From JBQTGK01 sp052400665 (lineage in GTDB: Bacteria > Bacteroidota > Bacteroidia > Bacteroidales > Marinifilaceae), in assembly GCA_052400665.1 (NCBI GenBank), contig JBQTGK010000004.1: a stretch of 64,000 bases of DNA; one strand, written 5' to 3'. A program made the position numbers and the translations under genes. Positions 26,144-35,129 of the stretch are shown here, one piece after another (position 1 is the stretch's first letter; each line of letters begins with the position of its first letter). Below the pieces are notes generated by a model that saw only the letters and a list, made by a program, of their open reading frames with translations, did no database searches and was not told the DNA's origin.

Positions 26144-27136
26144 GTGACGATATATAATATTTTAAAAAAGTTAATTGTTTTAATTGTTGTTTTGGGTGGA
26201 GTTTATTTTACGGCTCAGTTGTTTAATTATTCAACAGTTACCGATCATAAAAAAGATCCTGCGAATAGTGAATACATGAGTCGCTATAATGTTTATGCAC
26301 TAAAAACTCCCGAGAGTATAGAGTTTGGAGGAGAAAGTATTCCTCTACAACGGTGGGATGTTAAGGAATCTCTCGATAGAGAGCTATTGGTGAATACCTA
26401 TTGGCAGTCGCAAACATTATTGTTTTTAAAGCGATCGAATCGGTATTTTCCAATTATAGAACCAATTTTAAAAGAAAATGGTATTCCCGATGATTTTAAA
26501 TATCTGGCATTAATCGAAAGTGGATTGGTTCCTACCATTAAATCTCCGGCAGGTGCTGTTGGTATCTGGCAATTTATGAGCGGTACGGCGAAAGATTATA
26601 AGTTGGAAGTTTCATCGGAGGTAGATGAAAGATACAATATAGAGAAATCGACTGTTGCGGCGTGTAAATATTTAAAACAATCGTACGAAAAATATGGTAG
26701 TTGGACTTTGGTTGCCGCTTCCTATAATGCAGGACGAAGATTTATAGATAAACAGCTAAAACTTCAGGATGCAGGAAATTATTACGATTTATTATTAGGA
26801 GAAGAAACGGGCAGGTATGTTTATCGTATTGTGGCAATTAAAATGATAATTGAAAATGCAAGTCAATATGGATTTAAGTACAGAGAGTCAGATTTGTATG
26901 AGCGAATTCCTACCCGAAAAATAAAAATAAAAACTCCAGTTAAAGATTTTGCCGTGTTTGCAAAAGAAAATGGCGTGAATTATAAGATTTTAAAGTATTT
27001 TAATCCTTGGTTGAGAAAGGCTTATCTTACGAATAAGTATAAAAAAGAGTATGAAATTACACTTCCTGCCAAAGGATATATTAATTTTGCACTTTCTGAT
27101 TATAAAAAGTCTGACGATTCTCTTTCTGTGAAGTAA
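26144..27136 (+). CDS. Lytic murein transglycosylase (SLT domain)
   Basis: This 330-residue protein starts at GTG; no ATG fits before the membrane anchor (LIVLIVVLGGVYFTAQLF, residues 10-27). The SLT domain covers about 110-240, with catalytic Glu in YLALIESGLVPTIKSPAGAVGIWQF near residue 125 and AASYNAGRRF near 200. It cleaves glycan strands of peptidoglycan to 1,6-anhydro products in the periplasm. A short C-terminal LysM-like stretch (FAVFAKENGVNYKILKYFNPWLR... YEITLPAKG) probably aids wall binding. UvrA starts 31 bases later and may be co-transcribed. Confidence 0.9.
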   Translation: MTIYNILKKLIVLIVVLGGVYFTAQLFNYSTVTDHKKDPANSEYMSRYNVYALKTPESIEFGGESIPLQRWDVKESLDRELLVNTYWQSQTLLFLKRSNRYFPIIEPILKENGIPDDFKYLALIESGLVPTIKSPAGAVGIWQFMSGTAKDYKLEVSSEVDERYNIEKSTVAACKYLKQSYEKYGSWTLVAASYNAGRRFIDKQLKLQDAGNYYDLLLGEETGRYVYRIVAIKMIIENASQYGFKYRESDLYERIPTRKIKIKTPVKDFAVFAKENGVNYKILKYFNPWLRKAYLTNKYKKEYEITLPAKGYINFALSDYKKSDDSLSVK

Positions 27137-27167
27137 ATTGTCGGAATTGCAAAAAGGAGATTAGAAT

Positions 27168-30029
27168 TTGAGTTCCATAGATAAAAAAAATAGAGAGGAA
27201 GTTGAACTGCTTGAAAACGGAAGCATTGAAGTTTTTGGTGCACGTGTTCACAACCTAAAGAATATTGATATAAGTATTCCCAGAAACCAATTATCGGTTA
27301 TAACCGGATTAAGTGGTAGTGGAAAATCATCACTTGCTTTTGATACAATTTATGCAGAAGGGCAACGCAGGTATATCGAAACATTTTCTGCTTATGCAAG
27401 ACAGTTTTTGGGAGGAATGGAGCGTCCTGATGTGGACAAGATTACAGGCTTAAGTCCTGTGATTTCTATTGAGCAAAAAACTACGAACAAAAACCCCCGT
27501 TCAACAGTTGGTACCATTACCGAATTGTATGATTTTCTTCGACTTTTATATGCTCGGGCTGGTATTGCATATTCTTACGAAACGGGTGAGAAAATGGTGA
27601 AATACACCGATGAGCAAATCATTAGTCTGATTCATGAGAAGTTTAGTGAAAAAAGAATTTTGATTCTTGCACCAGTTGTAAAAGGTCGAAAAGGTCATTA
27701 TAAAGATTTATTTGAACAGATTCGAAGAAAAGGTTTCTTATATGCTCGTGTTGATGGGGAAATTGTTGAACTTCTCCATGGCTTTAAGGTAGACAGGTAT
27801 AAAAATCATGATATAGAAATATTAATTGATAAACTTGTTGTAGAGGAAGTTGGAGATAAACGACTGAAAGAGTCGGTGCAAACTGCAATGAAACATGGTA
27901 AGGGAATAACCATGATTATGGATAAGGATACTGATGAGGTGAAATATTACAGTCGTTTGCTGATGTGTCCAAGTACCGGAATTTCATACAATACACCAGC
28001 ACCGCACAGTTTTTCATTTAATTCTCCGCACGGAGCTTGTCCTAAGTGTAAAGGTCTTGGAAGAATTAGTGCTATTGATATGGATAAAATTATTCCAGAT
28101 CAAAAATTGAGCATTAAAGAAGGTGGCATTGTACCTCTTGGAAAGCATAAAAATAGTTTGATTTTTTGGCAATTAGAGGCAATCGGAAGAAAGTATGATT
28201 TCGATATGACGACTCCAATAGATGAAATTCCAGAGGAGGCCTTAAGTATTATTTTGCATGGATCAAGCGAGACATTTAAATTAGAGAATACTCCATTGGG
28301 AGCATCATCAAATTATTTTTTGAGTTTCGATGGAGTTATAAAATACATTTCAAATCAGGAGAGTAATACGACTTCTAAAAAAGCAAAAAAATGGGCCGAA
28401 CAATTCGTTAAAACAATGGATTGTGAAATTTGTGGTGGTCAGCGTTTAAAAAAGGAAGCTCTGTTTTTTCGTATTCACGATAAAAATATTGCCGAATTAG
28501 CTGCAATGGATTTAAGCTTGTTGGCAGAATGGTTTCAGGATTTAGAACAGCACTTAAATGATAAACAGAAAAAAATTGCAAGCGAAATTTTAAAAGAGAT
28601 ACGTTCGCGTCTTGGTTTTTTGCTTGATGTAGGATTAGAATATTTATCTTTAAACAGAAGTTCGGTCACTTTATCGGGAGGAGAATCTCAACGAATTCGT
28701 TTGGCAACGCAAATTGGTTCGCAGTTGGTTAATGTTCTCTATATTCTTGATGAACCCAGCATAGGCTTGCATCAGCGTGATAATGAACGATTAATTTACT
28801 CACTGCAGCAACTTCGCGATTCAGGTAACTCGGTTATTGTGGTTGAACATGATAAAGATATGATTAAATCGGCCGATTTTGTGGTTGATATGGGGCCTTT
28901 TGCTGGAAAACATGGTGGTGAAGTTGTTGTGGCCGGAAATCCTGAAGAAATTGAAAAAGGAAAAAGCTTAACGGCACAATACCTGAATGGCGAGCGAAAA
29001 ATTGAAGTTCCGAAAGAAAGACGAAAAGGAAAAGGAACAAATGTAGAATTAATAGGTTGTACAGGTAATAATCTTAAAAATGTTAATGTTACTTTTCCAT
29101 TAGGGAAATTTATTTGTGTAAGTGGAGTTTCAGGAAGCGGTAAGTCGAGCCTTATTAATGGAACGCTTCAGCCAATTTTGTCGCAGCATTTTTATCGTTC
29201 GGTTAAAGAGCCTTTGCCCTATAAAAAATTAAAAGGAATAAAAAATATCGATAAGGTAGTTGAAGTAAATCAAGCACCTTTAGGAAAAACACCAAGATCG
29301 AATCCTGCTACTTATACCAATGTTTTTGGTGACATAAGAAAATTATACGAAAAATTACCGGAGTCGCAAATAAGAGGTTATAAAGCGGGGCGATTTTCTT
29401 TTAATGTAAAAGGAGGTAGGTGTGAAACTTGTCAGGGGGCAGGAATTCGTTCTATCGAAATGAATTTTTTGCCCGATGTTTATGTGCCTTGTGATGTATG
29501 CAATGGAAAGCGTTACAACCGGGAAACTCTTGAGGTTCGTTACAAAGGAAAATCAATTGGCGATGTTTTGGGAATGACCATAAATCAAGCTGTTGATTTT
29601 TTTGAAAATATACCTTCTATCCTTACGAAATTGAAAGTTCTGCAAGATGTTGGCTTGGGTTACATTACCTTAGGTCAGCCTTCTACAACTTTGTCGGGTG
29701 GAGAATCGCAGAGGGTGAAACTGGCTACCGAATTGGCAAAAAGAGATACAGGGAAAACCATGTATATTCTCGATGAACCTACAACAGGTTTGCATTTTGA
29801 AGATATAAGAGTGCTCCTGGAGGTTTTAAACAGGTTGGTAGATAAAGGAAATACTGTTATTGTAATTGAGCATAATCTGGATGTGATAAAGGTAGCTGAT
29901 TATGTTATAGATATAGGAAAAGAAGGAGGCCGGAATGGTGGAGAAATTATTTTCTCGGGAACTCCTGAAGAACTTGTTGAATGCAAAGATTCTTTTACCG
30001 CAAAATTTTTGAAAGAAGAGCTCAAATAA
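27168..30029 (+). CDS. uvrA: Excinuclease ABC subunit A
   Basis: UvrA (953 residues) is the damage-sensing ABC ATPase of nucleotide excision repair. The first P-loop is GLSGSGKSSLAFDTIYAEGQ near residues 47-55 and the second is GVSGSGKSSLING near 655. The signature LSGGESQRIRLA occurs in each half, and the C-terminal zinc module is CETCQGAG...CDVCNG. The start appears to be a TTG at 27168 preceded by AAGGAG, an unusually good Shine-Dalgarno for this phylum. The first zinc finger is written CPSTG...CPKCKG, lacking one Cys, as I recall in other Bacteroidota UvrA. A strong terminator follows. Confidence 0.97.
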   Translation: MSSIDKKNREEVELLENGSIEVFGARVHNLKNIDISIPRNQLSVITGLSGSGKSSLAFDTIYAEGQRRYIETFSAYARQFLGGMERPDVDKITGLSPVISIEQKTTNKNPRSTVGTITELYDFLRLLYARAGIAYSYETGEKMVKYTDEQIISLIHEKFSEKRILILAPVVKGRKGHYKDLFEQIRRKGFLYARVDGEIVELLHGFKVDRYKNHDIEILIDKLVVEEVGDKRLKESVQTAMKHGKGITMIMDKDTDEVKYYSRLLMCPSTGISYNTPAPHSFSFNSPHGACPKCKGLGRISAIDMDKIIPDQKLSIKEGGIVPLGKHKNSLIFWQLEAIGRKYDFDMTTPIDEIPEEALSIILHGSSETFKLENTPLGASSNYFLSFDGVIKYISNQESNTTSKKAKKWAEQFVKTMDCEICGGQRLKKEALFFRIHDKNIAELAAMDLSLLAEWFQDLEQHLNDKQKKIASEILKEIRSRLGFLLDVGLEYLSLNRSSVTLSGGESQRIRLATQIGSQLVNVLYILDEPSIGLHQRDNERLIYSLQQLRDSGNSVIVVEHDKDMIKSADFVVDMGPFAGKHGGEVVVAGNPEEIEKGKSLTAQYLNGERKIEVPKERRKGKGTNVELIGCTGNNLKNVNVTFPLGKFICVSGVSGSGKSSLINGTLQPILSQHFYRSVKEPLPYKKLKGIKNIDKVVEVNQAPLGKTPRSNPATYTNVFGDIRKLYEKLPESQIRGYKAGRFSFNVKGGRCETCQGAGIRSIEMNFLPDVYVPCDVCNGKRYNRETLEVRYKGKSIGDVLGMTINQAVDFFENIPSILTKLKVLQDVGLGYITLGQPSTTLSGGESQRVKLATELAKRDTGKTMYILDEPTTGLHFEDIRVLLEVLNRLVDKGNTVIVIEHNLDVIKVADYVIDIGKEGGRNGGEIIFSGTPEELVECKDSFTAKFLKEELK

Positions 30030-30062
30030 AAAATAAAATTCCCGTAAGGGGATTTTATTTTT
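30030..30062 (+). terminator. Terminator after uvrA
   Basis: AAAATAAAAT-TCCC and GGGG-ATTTTATTTT form a long AT-rich stem with a GTAA loop, beginning directly after the stop codon. Confidence 0.85.
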
Positions 30063-30159
30063 GCTCATTTTTGATTAACAAAATTTAACCCGTTAAGCGG
30101 AGAAGGATAAAGCATAATTATTATCTTTAGAAAGATCTCCCGAATTAACGGGAAGCGCT

Positions 30160-30167
30160 TAAATTTG
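30160..30167 (+). promoter_or_regulatory. Putative -7 promoter element with the start codon 6 bases away
   Basis: TAAATTTG followed by C is a perfect TAnnTTTG box and the kinase ATG begins at 30174. Transcription from it would begin at or next to the A of ATG, giving a leaderless or nearly leaderless mRNA. No -33 TTTG at 18-20 bases is obvious. Confidence 0.5.
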
Positions 30168-30173
30168 CGATTA

Positions 30174-31841
30174 ATGGGAAAATTAGTTGATATTTATTTT
30201 GAAGATCTTAAAGAAAAAAGATCTTATGCCGTTGGTACGGACCTTCAGGATATTTTAAAGGATGTTAAGCCAAACTTAAAAGGTAAAGTTTTGGGAGCAA
30301 TGGTAAATAACAAGCTTAAAGAACTTACCTACGAAATATATAAACCCAAAAATATTCGTTTTATTGATCTTACTAATTCTGCGGGCCGACGAATGTATAT
30401 TCGATCGCTTTCTTTTGTTTTATATAAAGCGGTAAGTGATTTATACCCAGGAGCAGGATTTCGTTTGGAACATTCTGTTTCTAATGGTTTGTATTGTCGG
30501 TTAACAGATAAAAATATTATTCTTAGCAAAGATGATGTTGCCAGAATTAAAATTCGAATGCAGGAAATTATTGCTGCAGACATGCCATTTGTTCGGGAAG
30601 AAATTGAAACAGAAGAGGCTATTAAGATTTTTGAAAGTCAGGGTCTTCGTGAGAAAACAAGTTTGTTCAGAACTCGTGGAAATTTATATACATCAGTCTA
30701 TCATTTAGATGGTAATGCCGATTATTTTTATGGATTCTTAGTGCCTTCAACAGGAGTGTTGGAGGTTTTTGATTTGGTGCATTTTTATCGTGGAATGTTA
30801 TTAATGAGTCCAAAAAGGAATGAGCCTTCGGAAGTGGAAGAATTGGTAACGCAAGAAAAAATGCTGAAAGTGTTTAGTGAATTTAAGCGTTGGGGTAAAG
30901 TTCTTAACATTTCTAATATTGGCGATTTAAATAATTATGTAGCCCAAAATAATATTTCTGAGTTAATTAAGATTTCGGAAGCTTTGCACGAGAAAAAAAT
31001 ATCGCAAATAGCCGATAAGGTTCGAAAAAGAAAAAAGCACATTAGGCTAATATTAATTTCGGGACCTTCTTCTTCCGGAAAAACAACATTCGGCAAACGT
31101 TTGGCTATTCAGCTAAAAGTTGCAGGTTTAAAACCTGTAAATCTTTCACTCGATAATTATTTTGTAAATCGCGAACATACACCTGTTGATGAGAACGGAG
31201 ATTACGATTTTGAGGATTTAAAAGCCCTGGATGTAAAATTGTTTAATGAGAATTTGGTAGATCTTCTAGCTGGAAAAGAAATCGAATTGCCAAAATTCTC
31301 ATTCGAAACAGGTGCACGATATTTCGATGGTGAAAAAATGAAGATTAATGATAAGCAAGTTCTTGTGGTTGAAGGAATTCATGCCTTAAATCCTGAACTT
31401 ACACCTTTAATTGCCGATGAGGCAAAATTCAGGATTTATATTTCTGCTTTAACATCAATTTCTATTGATGGTCATAATCGAATACCATCTACCGATAATC
31501 GATTAATAAGACGAATTGTTCGCGATTATAAATATCGAAACTATAGTGCTCTTGATACAATTAATAGATGGCCTAGCGTTCGCAGAGGAGAGCTGAAAAA
31601 TATTTTTCCATATCAGGAAGAAGCAGATGTAATGTTTAATTCAGCATTGCCCTACGAGTTGGGTGTGCTAAAAAGATATGCCGAACCAATATTAAAAGAA
31701 GTACAACCCAATTGTCCTGAATATGCCGAGGCAAATCGCTTATTAAAGTTTTTCAGTTACTTTTCGCCTATTTCTGATGATGAAATTCCTCCTACATCAC
31801 TTATGAGAGAATTTTTAGGAGGTAGTGCTTTTGATTATTAG
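30174..31841 (+). CDS. TGS-domain nucleoside kinase (uridine kinase/phosphoribulokinase-like)
   Basis: The 555-residue protein starts with a TGS domain (VDIYFEDLKEKRSYAVGTDLQDILKD, residues 4-60) and a threonyl-tRNA synthetase-like second domain around residues 61-225. The kinase domain begins with the P-loop LILISGPSSSGKTTFGKRL near 288-305, then SLDNYFVNREHTPVDENGDYDFE and VVEGIHALNPEL. Bacteroidota proteins of this architecture are annotated as nucleoside kinases or uridine kinases; the real substrate is unsettled. A TTG at 30165 in frame is excluded because the -7 box overlaps it. Confidence 0.88.
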   Translation: MGKLVDIYFEDLKEKRSYAVGTDLQDILKDVKPNLKGKVLGAMVNNKLKELTYEIYKPKNIRFIDLTNSAGRRMYIRSLSFVLYKAVSDLYPGAGFRLEHSVSNGLYCRLTDKNIILSKDDVARIKIRMQEIIAADMPFVREEIETEEAIKIFESQGLREKTSLFRTRGNLYTSVYHLDGNADYFYGFLVPSTGVLEVFDLVHFYRGMLLMSPKRNEPSEVEELVTQEKMLKVFSEFKRWGKVLNISNIGDLNNYVAQNNISELIKISEALHEKKISQIADKVRKRKKHIRLILISGPSSSGKTTFGKRLAIQLKVAGLKPVNLSLDNYFVNREHTPVDENGDYDFEDLKALDVKLFNENLVDLLAGKEIELPKFSFETGARYFDGEKMKINDKQVLVVEGIHALNPELTPLIADEAKFRIYISALTSISIDGHNRIPSTDNRLIRRIVRDYKYRNYSALDTINRWPSVRRGELKNIFPYQEEADVMFNSALPYELGVLKRYAEPILKEVQPNCPEYAEANRLLKFFSYFSPISDDEIPPTSLMREFLGGSAFDY

Positions 31842-31842
31842 C

Positions 31843-32005
31843 TGTTAATAACTTTTTAGCTGTTGATATTTAGTCCTGTTACTGCTGTTGATAACTCATC
31901 TGGCAGGAATGGGATTTTTTAGTTATTAACACTTGTGATTCACTAAATATAGGGTACTTAAAACTTATTAACAAATTGTCAACATTGTTGATAACTTGTT
32001 AATTA
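31843..32005. repeat. Cluster of DnaA-box-like 9-mers in a convergent intergenic region
   Basis: Five exact copies of TTATYAACA occur within 152 bases: minus-strand copies at 31843-31851, 31886-31894 and 31986-31994, and plus-strand copies at 31923-31931 and 31965-31973. Near copies are at 31861-31869 (minus), 31976-31984 (TTGTCAACA, plus) and 31997-32005 (minus). Each differs from the classical TTATNCACA box by one base. The region is AT-rich, lies between two convergent genes and so cannot be a promoter for either. Confidence 0.6.
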
Positions 32006-32033
32006 ACTGTTTAAAACCTTATTTGATAGGAAG

Positions 32034-32055
32034 GCCCGTTTTTTCCGAAACGGGC
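32034..32055. terminator. Hairpin in the convergent gap
   Basis: GCCCGTTT and AAACGGGC form a perfect 8-bp stem with a TTTCCG loop. It lies between the nucleoside kinase and smpB stops but lacks a good T-tail on either side. Confidence 0.4.
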
Positions 32056-32135
32056 TGCAAATATAGAATAAAAAAATGGAGAATTTAAAGCTACTGAGGT
32101 AATATTTTTAAGGAAATTTTAGTCGTTTAAGCTAA

Positions 32136-32582
32136 CTATCTCTTCATCATACGATCTATCTCTCTTTTGTGATCGCGTTGCTTTAAACTTTCTCTTTTGT
32201 CGTAGTGTTTTTTACCTCGACAAAGTGCAATTTCCATTTTTGCGAAACCTTTATCATTAATAAAAATGCGTAATGGAATAATGGTTAAACCCGATTCTTT
32301 CGTTTTTCTATCAAGTTTATTTAATTCTTTGCGGTTTAATAAAAGTTTTCTTTCTCTTTTTTCTTCATGATTGTAGTAAGAGCCAAATTTATATTCGGAA
32401 ATGTGCATGCCAATAACATACAGTTCATCTTTTGTGAAACTGCAAAATGCGTCAACTAAACTGGCTTTACCAGTACGAATTGATTTTATCTCGGTACCGA
32501 ACAATTGAATTCCAGCTATGAATTTCTCGATAAATTCATATTCAAAACTGGCTCGCTTATTTTTTATGTTGATTTTTTGCAT
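32136..32582 (-). CDS. smpB: SsrA-binding protein SmpB
   Basis: SmpB (148 residues) binds tmRNA and brings it to stalled ribosomes for trans-translation. The family starts with INIKNKRASFEYEFIEKFIAGIQLFGTEIKSIRTGKASLVDAF, and ends with the basic tail GKKHYDKRESLKQRDHKREIDRMMKR. Length and order are standard. I looked for a tmRNA gene nearby and did not see one. It has its own -7 box and lies 51 bases from the Yip1-family gene. Confidence 0.96.
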   Translation of the reverse strand: MQKINIKNKRASFEYEFIEKFIAGIQLFGTEIKSIRTGKASLVDAFCSFTKDELYVIGMHISEYKFGSYYNHEEKRERKLLLNRKELNKLDRKTKESGLTIIPLRIFINDKGFAKMEIALCRGKKHYDKRESLKQRDHKREIDRMMKR

Positions 32583-32603
32583 TGTAGTATCTTAATTTCC
32601 CTG

Positions 32604-32611
32604 CAAATTTA
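32604..32611 (-). promoter_or_regulatory. Putative -7 promoter element for smpB
   Basis: TAAATTTG followed by C on the minus strand is a perfect TAnnTTTG box, about 21 bases before the ATG at 32582. Confidence 0.6.
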
Positions 32612-32633
32612 ATATTTAAATTGTTACCTCTAG

Positions 32634-33206
32634 CTAGAAAAGAATGGAAAACATTCTTTCGAAGATAAGAGGAAGTGCTAGAATAAGCAAACTGGCAGTA
32701 AATGTAAAGCCTGGTCTTTTGTTATCGGCAATTGGTAACAACGGAGTTGTGCCTAGCCATAAAATACGTATAAAGTAAAGTTCGGAAAGCAGACAAATTT
32801 GATTTAGAAATGAATAGGGTGAGAATAAATTTGCCAATCCATGAAAAATACAAAAAACAGAAGCACTATATAAAACCAGTTTAAAAATAATTCCAGATGC
32901 AATTTTTAGCTGAAAATTCGGAGTGAGTAGAATGATAATTCTTGCTGCTACGAATAAACCTATGTTTAAAGATAAAAATTCAACAAAAAAACGAGATAAA
33001 GTACTCACAATATCATGAGTGTGAATGAATATGCCTACTGCAGATATTATTGAAGATATTGCAATTACAGGAAAAGCAAAGTTCAAAAATAATTTTTCAG
33101 GTCTTAATTTTTCATGTGCAATTCTTTCCCATTCACTTTTTGGAGTAAGGAGTAAATTTCGAAGTCGAAAAAAAGAGCTCAGAAGATTTTTTGAATTGTA
33201 ATTCAT
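32634..33206 (-). CDS. Yip1-family membrane protein
   Basis: The 190-residue protein opens with the family motif LLLTPKSEWERIAHEKLRPEKLF and then has about five hydrophobic helices (for example FAFPVIAISSIISAVGIF, IGLFVAARIIILL, LLILALPLIFERMF). Yip1-domain proteins in Bacteroidota are integral membrane proteins without a known reaction. It is transcribed toward smpB with a 51-base gap but both have their own promoter elements. Confidence 0.75.
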   Translation of the reverse strand: MNYNSKNLLSSFFRLRNLLLTPKSEWERIAHEKLRPEKLFLNFAFPVIAISSIISAVGIFIHTHDIVSTLSRFFVEFLSLNIGLFVAARIIILLTPNFQLKIASGIIFKLVLYSASVFCIFHGLANLFSPYSFLNQICLLSELYFIRILWLGTTPLLPIADNKRPGFTFTASLLILALPLIFERMFSILF

Positions 33207-33231
33207 TTTTGTTTTATCTTGTTTGGTATAT

Positions 33232-33239
33232 CAAAATTA
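33232..33239 (-). promoter_or_regulatory. Putative -7 promoter element for the Yip1-family gene
   Basis: TAATTTTG on the minus strand matches TAnnTTTG exactly, 25 bases before the ATG at 33206. Confidence 0.5.
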
Positions 33240-33394
33240 AGCAAGCTTTTTAAAATTGAAAGTTTGAATTCAAAAAACTTAAAGTAATTTTGTCGATTGA
33301 GGTTTTGCAGAGCAGTATTATTATAAAGCTGGCATTCTCCGATTAAAAAAATAGTAATTGTCTGCTTCTTGCAAACATATAAAAAAATATAAAA

Positions 33395-34309
33395 ATGCAA
33401 TACAATTTATTGGTTGTTTTAGGAGCTACAGCTACCGGAAAAACAAGTCTGGCAGTTAATTTGGCGAAAGAATTCGATGGTGAAATAATAAGTGCCGATT
33501 CACGTCAGATTTATAAAGGTATGGATTTGGGAACAGGCAAAGATATTGAAGAATATGTTGTGGATGGTATGCCAATTCCTTACCATTTGATTGATATTGC
33601 AGAGGCAGGTTATAAGTATAATGTTTTTGAGTTTCAGCGCGATTTTGTAAAGGCCTTTGAAGACATATCAGCACGAAAAAAAATGCCGGTTGTTTGTGGG
33701 GGAACAGGAATGTATCTCGAAGCTGTTTTAAAAGGATATAAGCTTATTGCTGTTCCTAAAGATGAGGCCTTTAGGCTAGAAATGGAAAAAAAGGAAATGT
33801 CAGAATTAGAGGCAATTCTTCGTTCATATAAAGAGGTTCACAATACCAGCGATTTGGAAACAAAAAAGCGAGCCATACGAGCCATAGAAATTGAAAGATA
33901 TTATGCTGCCAATCCAGAAATTGATATGGAGTATCCTAGTATGAATCCATTATTGGTTGGTATAAAATTTGATAGAGAAAGTCGACGTGATAGAATTAGT
34001 TTGCGTTTAAAGCAGCGCCTGAAAGAAGGAATGATTGAAGAGGTGCAGGGGCTTTTAAAGTCGGGTGTTTCGGCCGAAAATTTAATTTACTACGGATTAG
34101 AGTATAAGTTTTTAACCCAATATGTTACAGGGCAAATTACCTACGATGAAATGTTTTCGGGTTTGGAAATTGCAATTCATCAGTTTGCAAAACGACAAAT
34201 GACCTGGTTTAGAAAAATGGAAAGAAGCGGCAGTGATATTAAATGGTTAGATGGATATATGCCGCTTGATGAGAAAATTGCTCAGGTTAAGGCGTGGTTT
34301 TCTGTTTAA
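33395..34309 (+). CDS. miaA: tRNA dimethylallyltransferase MiaA
   Basis: MiaA (304 residues) adds a dimethylallyl group to A37 of tRNAs reading U-starting codons. Motifs: P-loop LGATATGKTSLAVNLA (residues 8-23), ISADSRQIYKGMDLGTGKD (32-50), VPYHLIDI-like IPYHLIDI, VVCGGTGMYLEAVLKG near 106-121 and QFAKRQMTWFRKM near the C-terminus. The DSRQIYKGM and GTGM segments are diagnostic. Its last bases overlap the stop of the convergent nicotinamidase-like gene in TTAA. Confidence 0.95.
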   Translation: MQYNLLVVLGATATGKTSLAVNLAKEFDGEIISADSRQIYKGMDLGTGKDIEEYVVDGMPIPYHLIDIAEAGYKYNVFEFQRDFVKAFEDISARKKMPVVCGGTGMYLEAVLKGYKLIAVPKDEAFRLEMEKKEMSELEAILRSYKEVHNTSDLETKKRAIRAIEIERYYAANPEIDMEYPSMNPLLVGIKFDRESRRDRISLRLKQRLKEGMIEEVQGLLKSGVSAENLIYYGLEYKFLTQYVTGQITYDEMFSGLEIAIHQFAKRQMTWFRKMERSGSDIKWLDGYMPLDEKIAQVKAWFSV

Positions 34310-34938
34310 GCAAGATGCTTTTCTAAATCTGTAATTTTAATTCGTTTAACACCTAATTTATCCCATTTTTCGAAGGGTAAAGGAATATTCGGAAGTTCCT
34401 TTATGGCATCTTCGATAACATAAACTTCGTAATTTCGTTTTGCCAATCCAATTGCTGCGCAATCGACACAAACATTGGTTGTTACGCCATAAACAAAAAC
34501 TTTATTAGAGTTTAAAGCTTGTAATATGTTTTCTGTGTTTAAGTTTCCTTCAAATACATCAAAAGCATCTTTCCGAATTACAATGTTTCTATTGGATATA
34601 ATATTGGAAATTTCGTTCTTGCTGTATGTTTTGTTCCAATGTGCTTCGGCATATTCAGAAGGTTTTGTGGCGGCAATAAAATCTGCACCATTTGTGTTGG
34701 CCATGCAATGCTCTGGAAATGTGTTTACAAAATCTGGTTTGTCGGATAATTCTTGTGAATCGGCAAAATGATAATCTGCTGTATTTACAACTCTTATGTT
34801 ATTTTCTTTTGCAAAATTTGTTAATTGCTTTAGGTTTGTTTCAATTTCTTCGGCTCCGATAGCATATAATTTACCCTGGCTTCTCATAAAATCTATTTGA
34901 GTATCAACATTCCAAAACAATATATCTTTTGTAAACAT
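34306..34938 (-). CDS. Isochorismatase-family hydrolase, nicotinamidase-like
   Basis: From the ATG at 34938 the protein is 210 residues; the ORF is open 11 codons further upstream but those residues (MYFYKELKCLN) are not family-like. The catalytic Asp is in NVDTQIDF, the metal-binding DxH in NTADYHFADS, the FPEHC motif is kept, and the catalytic Cys is in VTTNVCVDCAAIGLAKR. These fit nicotinamidase, which makes nicotinate for NAD salvage. An isochorismatase or other amide substrate remains possible. Its stop codon overlaps that of miaA. Confidence 0.85.
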   Translation of the reverse strand: MFTKDILFWNVDTQIDFMRSQGKLYAIGAEEIETNLKQLTNFAKENNIRVVNTADYHFADSQELSDKPDFVNTFPEHCMANTNGADFIAATKPSEYAEAHWNKTYSKNEISNIISNRNIVIRKDAFDVFEGNLNTENILQALNSNKVFVYGVTTNVCVDCAAIGLAKRNYEVYVIEDAIKELPNIPLPFEKWDKLGVKRIKITDLEKHLA

Positions 34939-35129
34939 ATTTAAGCATTTTAGTTCTTTGTAAAAATACAATCAAGCGAAATATAATCAAAATTATCATA
35001 GCCAAAGGTTAATAAGATATCGGATAATAATGCCTTTTTATCATGATTTTGCCAATTCATAACGAATAATTTTCACGAGAAAAGTTTTCTTTTATATCTT
35101 AAAAATTGAATTATTCAGAGAACTAATTT

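Noticed and set aside
27960..28060. Missing cysteine in the first UvrA zinc finger (CPSTG instead of CPxCG)
   Set aside because: As I recall, Bacteroidota UvrA commonly has this substitution, so it is not treated as a defect or a sequencing error.
32136..32582. Possible tmRNA gene next to smpB
   Set aside because: I looked in both flanking gaps and saw no tRNA-like ends or tag-coding sequence.
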